This document shows positions 7,635 through 14,532 of a DNA stretch of 16,398 nt, one piece after another (position 1 is the first letter of the stretch; every line of letters starts with the position of its first letter). Under the pieces are notes generated by a model. That model saw only the letters and a program-made list of their open reading frames with translations, made no database searches and was not told the DNA's origin. The position numbers and the translations under genes were made by a program. Source of the DNA: Prevotellaceae bacterium UBA5903 (GTDB lineage Bacteria; Bacteroidota; Bacteroidia; Bacteroidales; Bacteroidaceae); the NCBI GenBank assembly GCA_002431845.1, contig DJEH01000034.1, positions 11,561 through 27,958 on the forward strand, written 5' to 3'.

Positions 7635-8261
7635 ATGAATGCAGATATAATCTTTCAATATTTCCCTAATCTAACTGATAAACAGCGTGAACAATTTGCG
7701 ATGTTAGATGATTTGTATCATGATTGGAATGCTAAAATTAATGTAATATCTCGCAAGGATATAGACAACTTGTACCCTCATCATGTATTGCACTCTTTGG
7801 GTATTGCCAAGGTGGTAAACTTTAGAGATGGTAGCAAAATTATGGATATAGGAACAGGCGGTGGTTTTCCTGGCATACCATTGGCGATATTATATCCTAA
7901 CTGCAACTTTAAATTGGTTGATAGCATTGGTAAAAAAATAAAGGTGGCATCAGCTGTTGCACAAGCAATAGGCTTAACCAACGTTGTGGCAGAGCATCGC
8001 AATGTGATGGAAGAGAAGGGAAAGTATGACTTTGTTGTGAGCAGAGCTGTAATGAATGCTCAAGATTTAGTAAAGTTGGTAAGAAAAAATATAAGCCACG
8101 AGCAGCATAACGCTCTGCCTAATGGACTTATTTGTTTAAAGGGTGGAGACGTTGAGAATGAATTGAAACCTTTTGCTCATTGTTCTGAAGTGTGGAACTT
8201 AAGTCAGTATTTTAGCGACGAGTTCTTTGAAACAAAGATGGTTACTTACATTCAATTATAA
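7635..8261 (+). CDS. rsmG: 16S rRNA (guanine-N7) methyltransferase RsmG
   Basis: A 208-residue S-adenosylmethionine-dependent methyltransferase that in E. coli modifies G527 in the 530 loop of 16S rRNA; its loss gives low-level streptomycin resistance there. The SAM site is the family signature DIGTGGGFPGIPLA (71-84). VVSRAV (134-139) and the CLKGG loop (167-171) are also typical. An upstream extension of the reading frame to 7521 is open, but it runs through the promoter box at 7609-7616 and adds no family sequence, so the ATG at 7635 was chosen. That start is only about 12 nt from the predicted transcription start, giving a very short leader without a Shine-Dalgarno. The stop codon is part of a TAAGTAGG repeat. 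The next gene follows after 57 nt. Confidence 0.95.
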   Translation: MNADIIFQYFPNLTDKQREQFAMLDDLYHDWNAKINVISRKDIDNLYPHHVLHSLGIAKVVNFRDGSKIMDIGTGGGFPGIPLAILYPNCNFKLVDSIGKKIKVASAVAQAIGLTNVVAEHRNVMEEKGKYDFVVSRAVMNAQDLVKLVRKNISHEQHNALPNGLICLKGGDVENELKPFAHCSEVWNLSQYFSDEFFETKMVTYIQL

Positions 8262-8270
8262 GTAGGTATT
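8259..8270 (+). repeat. Single TAAGTAGGTATT repeat copy
   Basis: An exact TAAGTAGGTATT copy whose first three bases are the rsmG stop codon. It is followed by an A-rich run like that in the other copies. No inverted partner is found before the next gene at 8319. Confidence 0.6.
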
Positions 8271-8318
8271 AAAAATATTATTTATAGAATCACCCATAAA
8301 ATAGAGGAGAGTAAAAGT

Positions 8319-8963
8319 ATGCAAATAACTCGTTTTATAGTGAACATGATAGAAGAGAATTGCTATCTGTTGTGGGACGAAAATAATAACGAAGCAGCAT
8401 TGATTGATTGCGGTGCATTTCATCTTGAAGAGAAAAAGGCTATTAGCAATTTCATCAAGCAACATAACCTTCATCTCACTCATTTGTTTAATACACACGG
8501 ACATTTCGACCATGTGTTTGGGGCTATGTATATTGCCGATACTTATGGGGTGAACATTGAGATATGTCAAGATGAACAAGCTACTTACGAACAAGCAAGT
8601 GAGCAGATGAACAAGTTTCTGCATCTTGATTATCCCATAGTGCTTCCTAAGGTAGGCCATTATTTTAAGGATGGCGATGAGCTACATGTAGGAGGTATTA
8701 CACTTAAAGTAATTGAAACTCCAGGACATACACCTGGTGGCGTATGCTTTTATTGTGAGCAAGAGCATGTATTGTTTAGTGGCGATAGTTTGTTTAAACA
8801 TGAAATAGGCCGTTGCGACTTGCCTGGGGGTAACGAAGATGCTCTCATACATGCATTGAAAACTCGTATACTTACGCTGCCAGAGGATGTAAAGGTTCTA
8901 CCTGGACATGGCGATTTTACAACAATAGCAGAGGAAAAACGTTTAAATTATTATTTGCGATAG
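8319..8963 (+). CDS. MBL-fold metallo-hydrolase, glyoxalase II-like
   Basis: A 214-residue cytoplasmic metallo-beta-lactamase-fold hydrolase, probably with two metal ions. Ligands visible in order are His60, His62, Asp64 and His65 (THGHFDH), His137 (PGHTPGG), Asp156 (SGDSLF) and His197 (PGHGD). This pattern and the short length match the YcbL/GloB-like group, which lacks the full C-terminal substrate domain of true glyoxalase II. The substrate is therefore uncertain: possibly a glutathione-type or other thioester, since many Bacteroidota lack glutathione. It has a good Shine-Dalgarno (AGGAGA at 8305-8310), unusual for this window, which fixes the start. It lies 57 nt after rsmG and is probably expressed with it. 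It ends before a bidirectional terminator. Confidence 0.9.
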   Translation: MQITRFIVNMIEENCYLLWDENNNEAALIDCGAFHLEEKKAISNFIKQHNLHLTHLFNTHGHFDHVFGAMYIADTYGVNIEICQDEQATYEQASEQMNKFLHLDYPIVLPKVGHYFKDGDELHVGGITLKVIETPGHTPGGVCFYCEQEHVLFSGDSLFKHEIGRCDLPGGNEDALIHALKTRILTLPEDVKVLPGHGDFTTIAEEKRLNYYLR

Positions 8964-8977
8964 AATTTATAAAACAT

Positions 8978-9030
8978 AAAAAACATGAGGTGAAGTTTAC
9001 TATTATTAGTAACTTCACCTCATGTTTTTT
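8978..9030. terminator. Bidirectional terminator between the hydrolase gene and rho
   Basis: A perfect 20-bp stem (8978-8997 with 9011-9030) and a 13-nt loop, with A6 on the left and T6 on the right. It works as a hairpin plus T-tract for the plus-strand hydrolase gene and for minus-strand rho, whose stop is 23 nt away. A second tiny hairpin (CGTTT-CGGG-AAACG, 9031-9044) sits between it and the rho stop. Confidence 0.93.
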
Positions 9031-9052
9031 CGTTTCGGGAAACGTTAATGTT

Positions 9053-11122
9053 TTATCCATTCATTGATGCAATAAACTCTTGGTTGTTGCGTGTACCTTC
9101 AATGCGTTTCTTAACATCGTTCATAGCTTCAAGTGGGTTCATATCGGCAATATAGTTGCGCAAAATCCACATACGCTTGCGTGTAAGTTCGTCTTGCAGC
9201 AAATCATCGCGGCGTGTAGATGAGGCTACGATATTTACGGCAGGGAATATGCGTTTGTTTGCAAGTGAACGGTCGAGCTGCAATTCCATATTACCAGTGC
9301 CCTTAAACTCTTCAAAGATAACTTCGTCCATCTTAGAGCCTGTGTCGATAAGAGCTGTGGCAATAATGGTTAGCGAACCACCACCTTCGATGTTACGTGC
9401 TGCACCGAAAAAGCGTTTGGGCTTTTGCAATGCATTGGCATCAACACCACCCGATAGTATTTTGCCCGATGTAGGTGCCACTGTGTTGTATGCACGTGCA
9501 AGACGTGTGATAGAGTCGAGGAAGATAACAACATCGTGTCCACATTCAACCATGCGTTTAGCTTTGTCAAGTACAATTCCTGCAATCTTTACATGGCGTG
9601 CTGCGGGTTCGTCAAAGGTTGATGCAATGACTTCTGCCTTAACAGTTCGCATCATGTCTGTTACCTCTTCTGGGCGCTCATCAATAAGCAACATCATTAA
9701 GTAAGTGTCTGGGTGATTGCGTGCAATAGCATTGGCAATATCCTTCATGAGCATGGTCTTACCCGTTTTGGGTTGTGCCACAATCAAGGCGCGTTGGCCC
9801 TTGCCAATGGGTGTAAACAAGTCTACAATGCGACATGATGTGCTATCATTGCCATTGCCTGAGCAAAGGTTGAATTTCTCTTCGGGGAATAAAGGGATGA
9901 GGTGCTCAAACGAGATGCGGTCGCGTACTTCGTCGGGAGTAAGGCTATTGATTTTGGCTATATCAATGAGAGCAAAAAACTTTTCGCCTTCGCGTGGCAC
10001 TTTTACCTTTCCCTCTACTACGTCACCTGGCTTCAGACCGAATTGTCTGATTTGTGCAGGCGAAACGTAAATATCGTCTGGCGATGCCAAGTAGTTGTAG
10101 TCAGACGAACGCAAGAAGCCAAAGCCTTCTGGTACAATTTCTAACACACCACGTCCGTCCAATAGATGGTCTGGGGTGGTTAGTTGCTTAGTGTCGTTGT
10201 TGTTTCGTCTTTCGTAAGAGAAGTCTTTAGCCTCCCTTTCGCTTTGTGATTGGATGAGAGGGTCTTCCTTAAAACGATGAAATTTTGTACGTCCGTTTAT
10301 ATCGTTGTCTGACGCATATTGGCGGTTGTATCTATCTTGTGTATTGGTAATATTCAATTCAGTTCCTTCATACACAACGGGGATATCTTTTGTAATAATA
10401 AACCCTTCTTCGTTATTAGGATTTTTAATTTCCTCAGTTGTGGGTGGGGTAGGAGCTGAAGTATTAAACAGAGGCATTTTGCTTCCTAAGGTGCGTTTTA
10501 CCTCTTCCATGTCGAGCACATCTGGACTTTGTGCTATAGGTGCATGTTGCTTATTTGATTGAATTTGTTCTGTTATAAAGTCTGGGATGTCGTCGGCATG
10601 TGTCTGCACTATTGTTGTTGCAGCATCGTTTTCTTTGGCATCAGCTTCGTCTTGTGCAGCTTTAGCTTCAGCCTGTTCCTTTTGCATTTGTGCTGCTAAC
10701 TCTGCTGCTTTAACAGCCGCTTCGCGTGCAGCAATGTCAGCTTTAGATGGGCGCCCGCGCTTGCGTTTGGGCAACACCACAACAATGTTGTCTGCAGTGG
10801 CGTTGGTAGCATCCTTAATTTCTGTGCTCTTGCTGTCTTGTGTAGTAGCATCTGCAGATTGCTTATCAGCTTTTTGTACGGATGATAGGTCTGTAGTGAA
10901 CACATGGTCTGCCTCGTTACGCTTCACAATGCGTGTGCGTCGTTTGGCAGTAGAAGCACTGCTACTTTCTTTAGCTGTATTTTCAGCTTGTGTATCAAGT
11001 ATTTTATATATTACATCATTACGATCTTGTTCATCTTTATATTCTATATTTATCTGTTCTGCAATAGCCTTCAACTCTTCGTCTGTCATGTTTAAGAGTT
11101 GCTCTTTTGTTAGATTTGCCAT
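9053..11122 (-). CDS. rho: Transcription termination factor Rho with long disordered insertion
   Basis: A 689-residue hexameric RNA helicase that ends transcription; E. coli Rho has 419 residues. An N-terminal SAP-like Rho_N helix bundle occupies about 1-47. Next is an insertion of about 270 residues (roughly 48-318), low-complexity, rich in Ala, Lys, Glu, Asp, Thr and Asn, with an AT-hook-like patch PKRKRGRPSK (118-127) and an Ala/Glu/Gln helix-prone stretch (128-165). The cold-shock-type RNA-binding domain follows (about 322-392, with GFGFLR), then the ATPase: Walker A PKTGKT (451-456, Lys455), Walker B VVIFLD (531-536), the R-loop region near 581-600 and an arginine-finger candidate Arg637. 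Large insertions are known in Bacteroidota Rho; in Bacteroides thetaiotaomicron the disordered region is reported to drive phase separation. ATG start at 11120-11122 after a long leader. Confidence 0.97.
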   Translation of the reverse strand: MANLTKEQLLNMTDEELKAIAEQINIEYKDEQDRNDVIYKILDTQAENTAKESSSASTAKRRTRIVKRNEADHVFTTDLSSVQKADKQSADATTQDSKSTEIKDATNATADNIVVVLPKRKRGRPSKADIAAREAAVKAAELAAQMQKEQAEAKAAQDEADAKENDAATTIVQTHADDIPDFITEQIQSNKQHAPIAQSPDVLDMEEVKRTLGSKMPLFNTSAPTPPTTEEIKNPNNEEGFIITKDIPVVYEGTELNITNTQDRYNRQYASDNDINGRTKFHRFKEDPLIQSQSEREAKDFSYERRNNNDTKQLTTPDHLLDGRGVLEIVPEGFGFLRSSDYNYLASPDDIYVSPAQIRQFGLKPGDVVEGKVKVPREGEKFFALIDIAKINSLTPDEVRDRISFEHLIPLFPEEKFNLCSGNGNDSTSCRIVDLFTPIGKGQRALIVAQPKTGKTMLMKDIANAIARNHPDTYLMMLLIDERPEEVTDMMRTVKAEVIASTFDEPAARHVKIAGIVLDKAKRMVECGHDVVIFLDSITRLARAYNTVAPTSGKILSGGVDANALQKPKRFFGAARNIEGGGSLTIIATALIDTGSKMDEVIFEEFKGTGNMELQLDRSLANKRIFPAVNIVASSTRRDDLLQDELTRKRMWILRNYIADMNPLEAMNDVKKRIEGTRNNQEFIASMNG

Positions 11123-11453
11123 TATAGTTAAAGATTTGCGTTAGTTCTTGTAATTCCTTGCAGATGAAGATACCACATTAGGGCATCCCATAATGCATGT
11201 GTTTACACCAAAACGTGTTTCACATATTAGCTACCTGCTTGTTTGCATGTGTGTACATACATATTTGCTAAGCGCCATGCTATGTAAACACTTTTAAGCT
11301 AATAAACTAAAAGGGATTTTGTTGAAAGATTATAATTGTTGGAAAAACTGGTAGAATAATTCAAAAAACAAAGGTGATAGTAAATAATTCTTACCAAAGG
11401 TTGAAACAAACAATCCACTCGCTGTGGGGAGATATGCTTCATATCCTACATTT
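11123..11453 (-). promoter_or_regulatory. Long 5' leader of rho
   Basis: About 330 nt between the predicted transcription start and the rho ATG. Visible structure on either strand: GATATG/CATATC (11431-11445) near the 5' end; CCAC/GTGG (11415-11427); GTGTTTACA (11199-11207) inverted as TGTAAACAC (11283-11291); the near-perfect 16-nt palindrome 11247-11262; a repeat of TGCATGTGTKTACA (11194-11207 and 11244-11257); and CATTAGGG/CCC-A-TAATG (11176-11195) about 55 nt before the start codon. A long leader suits autoregulation by early termination, known for rho in E. coli, but no specific mechanism is shown here. A 47-codon open frame (11442-11299) begins near the 5' end. Confidence 0.5.
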
Positions 11454-11459
11454 CAAGTG

Positions 11460-11483
11460 CAAAGTTAATGATTATTTTTAAAG
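11460..11483 (-). promoter_or_regulatory. rho promoter
   Basis: On the minus strand, TAACTTTG (11467-11460) matches the Bacteroidota -7 consensus exactly, in the same TAACTTTGCAC context as the pyrG promoter. A weak -33-like CTTTA lies just upstream, with its end near 11483. Transcription would start near 11453. Confidence 0.65.
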
Positions 11484-11560
11484 TCAGTATATAAAACTTC
11501 ATTTTTTGACTCTTCGGTGTATAAAATTATGTAGATGGAGTATTTCCCGATAGCGTTGGT

Positions 11561-11607
11561 TAAGTAGGTATTTATAATTATCCTTATATTTGAAATGTGC
11601 CTACTTA
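11561..11607. repeat. Inverted pair of TAAGTAGG repeats, diverged
   Basis: TAAGTAGGTAT (11561-11571) and its inverted copy (11597-11607, ending CCTACTTA) pair over 8 perfect positions, extended to 11 with two G-T wobbles, around a 25-nt loop. It lies immediately beyond the terminator of the acyltransferase operon and upstream of the rho promoter. The rest of 11468-11560 shows no gene or clear signal. Confidence 0.65.
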
Positions 11608-11611
11608 TTGA

Positions 11612-11681
11612 TAAAAAACTCTTCTGCTTTCAGCCTAACCTTTTATTTACAAAAGTGTTTAAGTTGAGAGCAGAAGAGTTT
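11612..11681 (-). terminator. Terminator of the kdsA-kdsD-cls-acyltransferase operon
   Basis: A 13-bp perfect stem (11616-11628 with 11669-11681; core AACTCTTCTGCT) encloses a 40-nt loop. The loop itself contains CTTTT/AAAAG (11640-11655). On the minus strand the stem runs straight into six T residues (11618-11613). It lies 35 nt after the acyltransferase stop. Confidence 0.8.
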
Positions 11682-11716
11682 GAATATTGTACAAAGCGGA
11701 GCAGCAAGCAACTCCT

Positions 11717-13078
11717 TTATTCTTCTTTTGTACTTGATGCTGCAATGATGTCTTTTATGCCTTGCCAAATGCTGCGACAAGCACTCATAAAGATGATGCC
11801 TATGGCTTTACCTATGTTGGCACTTATTTTCACCGAGCGTTTGCTAGCTATGATAAGCATGTTTATAGCTTTTTTTTCTGTGATATTAACCAGACCCGAA
11901 ACGTGCTTATATCCCATCATCCACAAGAGTGGAAGTGCAATACCAACTATGGTGTAAAGAAGTATCCAGAACACATTGCTTGAAGGGTTGAATATGGTGG
12001 GATGGCTCCCTATAGCTTGCCAAGGAAGGTCGTAGTAGGCCAACTTAAGTGCGCTTACAAGTTTGAATGCTACCAAATGAAAGGCAAATATATAAAGCGT
12101 GTTGTTGCCTACATACAAGAGCGAACGTTTAACAAAGTTCTCCCTCTTGTCGATAAATGTACACCCATAGATGAGAGCTACAAATGCGGCAATGGCGGGT
12201 AGGGGAAGGGATAAAAAGTCAGACATACTGGGGTTCCACGCCATGCTTGAGGGGAAGAATATTGAAGCAAGTACAAGCAGTGCTAAACATGGTGTTGCTA
12301 TTTTCCATGTGAGTCGTTCAACAATGTTATATTGTCTGAGCAAGAAACCAGCTGCCATAAACACTATGCCCATTAGCTCGCGATAACCGCCTTGCGCCAC
12401 CCCCGTAAGGCTTAGTCCGTCGGCAATCTTCCAGTAGGTGAGTATCAATGTTGCAATGAGAATGCCCCAACCTACGGAGATATTGTCTTTAAAATACTCG
12501 CTTTTTCTGAACACCTTAAATAGTATCAAAAAACCTATGCTTGCGAGGAGTAGTGCCCTAAAAAACCAAAATGTACCACACAAAAAGTCGTTATAGCCCG
12601 ACATATTCACGGTGATGCTCCATAGGTGTTGCCCAAACTGATGCCAGTTGTAGGGGTGCATAACGCCATTGATAGCATTGCCGTATTGTTCATTGAGGAT
12701 GCCTGTGCTAAAGAGTACATTGTGTATGATTAGAAAGAATACACTCCATCGCCAAAATGGTAAATAGAGCCCTTTGATGCGGTGTGCTATAAACGTACGT
12801 TCGTCGTTAAGATATTTAGTGTGAAAAAAGTAGCCTGCACACAAAAAGAATATGGGCACATGAAAGATGAATACAAAGTTGTATATCCAACCTCGTATGC
12901 CCGCATGCGAAAGCACCACGCAAATAATGGCAATAGCTTTAACAATGGTGAAGAGTGTAGATTTCTTCTCGGCCTTAGTCGTGTTGCTTGCTAATGGCTG
13001 TTCGCTTTGTGTGTTATTGTTTGTAGGGGCAGAATTTATCCCTTCTGTACCAACTATATTATCTGTATCTGGTTGCAT
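11717..13078 (-). CDS. Membrane acyltransferase (acyltransferase 3 family)
   Basis: A 453-residue polytopic membrane protein of the acyltransferase 3 (OafA/WecH-like) family, which usually O-acetylates or O-acylates surface sugars or lipids. After a hydrophilic, Asn/Thr-rich cytoplasmic tail (1-40) the family opening is visible: a helix with the catalytic-type His58 (VVLSHAG), then a helix with FIFHVPIFFLCAGYFF (69-85). The FWFFRAL motif is at 170-176. About ten membrane segments follow to residue 390. The C-terminal tail (about 400-453) is basic and helix-prone, beyond the usual end of the domain. The gene follows cls by 32 nt and ends 35 nt before a terminator, as the last gene of an envelope operon. 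A lipid or polysaccharide target is likely, but the acyl donor and acceptor cannot be read from sequence. ATG start at 13076-13078. Confidence 0.9.
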   Translation of the reverse strand: MQPDTDNIVGTEGINSAPTNNNTQSEQPLASNTTKAEKKSTLFTIVKAIAIICVVLSHAGIRGWIYNFVFIFHVPIFFLCAGYFFHTKYLNDERTFIAHRIKGLYLPFWRWSVFFLIIHNVLFSTGILNEQYGNAINGVMHPYNWHQFGQHLWSITVNMSGYNDFLCGTFWFFRALLLASIGFLILFKVFRKSEYFKDNISVGWGILIATLILTYWKIADGLSLTGVAQGGYRELMGIVFMAAGFLLRQYNIVERLTWKIATPCLALLVLASIFFPSSMAWNPSMSDFLSLPLPAIAAFVALIYGCTFIDKRENFVKRSLLYVGNNTLYIFAFHLVAFKLVSALKLAYYDLPWQAIGSHPTIFNPSSNVFWILLYTIVGIALPLLWMMGYKHVSGLVNITEKKAINMLIIASKRSVKISANIGKAIGIIFMSACRSIWQGIKDIIAASSTKEE

Positions 13079-13110
13079 AAATTGTAATGATGCTTGCTTC
13101 TGATATTAAT

Positions 13111-14514
13111 TTATACTTTCAGCACATAGTCGCCAAAGTCGCTGTTATCACCCTCTTTTTTGTCGCAATTAACGAATGGCATTAAAAAGTGGAACAACCA
13201 GCCTTTGGCCTTTTTCCATTTACTCCATTTTTTCCATCGTTCGGGAGTGAGCAAGAAGCACCTTGTGTCGCGATCGGTATAGAAAATCTGTTGCAGTTGG
13301 TGTGTGGTGCAAGTGTCGGCTATGAGCAAATTACACTCGTAGTCAAACGAAAGACTGCGGCTATTGAGATTGGCCGATCCTACAAAGGAGTATAGGCTAT
13401 CTACCATCATGATTTTGCTATGATGAAAGCCTCCTGTAAAGAAGTAGGGCTTTATGCCATATTTCATCAGTCGGTGCACGTTGTACTCTACAATGCGTGG
13501 TGTAATAGGAATGTCGCTCTTTTCAGATACCATTATTTGCACGTCTACTCCTCGTTTGGCAGCCTTTTTGAGTGCACGTTTGATGTGTCGGCAAAGGGTA
13601 AAATAGGGGCTGATAATAAGAATTTGCTTTTGTGCATGTGTGATGGCATGCACAAAGGTGTCGTGGATGATGCGTGGGCTATCAGTAGGGTCACGATTAA
13701 CTACTCCCACACATTTGTGGCCTGCAGTTTCGGTAGTATCGGGCTTTAGCATTGCAAAGTCCTTGCGGGCATCGCGTTCGCCAGGATAGTATTCGGCACC
13801 GCTGATGTTTTGGTGTGTCACCTTGTTCCAAAAGTCAAGAAACACCTTTTGAAGGTATCCTACGGCATCGCCCTCAACGCGTGTGTGTATGTCGCGCCAC
13901 TCGCCAAACTCTGGTTTGCCTATGATGTAGTAGTCGGCCACATTCATACCGCCAGTGTATGCCACCTCGCCGTCTATCACCACAATTTTGCGGTGGTCGC
14001 GATGAAGAGCATGGTTTATCCATGGAAAACGCATGGGATCGAACTCATAGATCTCTACGCCACGTGCTCTTAAACTGTCAAGGTGTTGTGCGCGTAGTGG
14101 TCGGTTGTTCGAACTATTGCCAAATCCATCGAAAAGAGCACGTACTTTTACGCCCTCAGTGGCTTTCTGCACAAGCAAGGCAAAGAGTTCTTTTGATATA
14201 GAGTCGTTTCTGAAGTTGAAGTATTCAAGATGTATGCTATGCTTTGCTGCACGAACTGCGGGGAGAAGGTCAGCAAACTTCTCCTTGCCGGTTTTAAACA
14301 CAACCACGCGGTTGTTTGTTGTGAATTTAACGCCAAACTCTTGTTGTAAGTAGGTTACTATGTCAAGTTCGCTTGGCTTGGTGGGGTGGCAGCGTTGGGC
14401 AAAAGCAGGAAGATACATGAATAAGTTTGTTACTAAGACTATGAAGAAAACAACTATATGGGGCGACACTGCAAAACGCAAGCTATTGGCATGCTTATAA
14501 AGTGTGTAATCCAA
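13111..14514 (-). CDS. cls: Cardiolipin synthase-like phospholipase D family protein
   Basis: A 467-residue protein with two HKD phospholipase D motifs: His174-x-Lys176-x4-Asp181 followed by GGMN, and His365-x-Lys367-x4-Asp372 followed by GSANLNSRS. Both are complete, so it should be active. Bacterial Cls enzymes join two phosphatidylglycerols (or PG and PE) into cardiolipin. Only one hydrophobic segment (18-38) precedes the catalytic part, ending AFAQ; it could be an anchor or a signal peptide. Classical Cls has two. The start is unclear: the frame has no ATG before Met33. TTG at 14512-14514 is used here, and GTG at codon 16 is an alternative giving a compact signal peptide. The frame is continuous with kdsD, seven codons after its stop. 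The C-terminus is basic and aromatic (about 426-448), suited to membrane contact. It lies in an operon with Kdo genes. Confidence 0.88.
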   Translation of the reverse strand: MDYTLYKHANSLRFAVSPHIVVFFIVLVTNLFMYLPAFAQRCHPTKPSELDIVTYLQQEFGVKFTTNNRVVVFKTGKEKFADLLPAVRAAKHSIHLEYFNFRNDSISKELFALLVQKATEGVKVRALFDGFGNSSNNRPLRAQHLDSLRARGVEIYEFDPMRFPWINHALHRDHRKIVVIDGEVAYTGGMNVADYYIIGKPEFGEWRDIHTRVEGDAVGYLQKVFLDFWNKVTHQNISGAEYYPGERDARKDFAMLKPDTTETAGHKCVGVVNRDPTDSPRIIHDTFVHAITHAQKQILIISPYFTLCRHIKRALKKAAKRGVDVQIMVSEKSDIPITPRIVEYNVHRLMKYGIKPYFFTGGFHHSKIMMVDSLYSFVGSANLNSRSLSFDYECNLLIADTCTTHQLQQIFYTDRDTRCFLLTPERWKKWSKWKKAKGWLFHFLMPFVNCDKKEGDNSDFGDYVLKV

Positions 14515-14532
14515 TTTGAATGCTTTTTTGTC

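Noticed and set aside
8256..8660. A 134-codon minus-strand frame opposite the MBL hydrolase gene
   Set aside because: Shadow of the hydrolase reading frame, whose metal ligands and Shine-Dalgarno are clear.
9156..9704. A 182-codon plus-strand open frame opposite the rho ATPase domain
   Set aside because: The minus frame encodes the highly conserved Rho core; the antisense frame has no recognisable domain.
10587..11144. A 185-codon plus-strand open frame opposite rho
   Set aside because: It is antisense to the Ala-rich insertion of rho and its Ser/Ala/Cys-rich translation is the mirror of that codon use. No promoter or start context.
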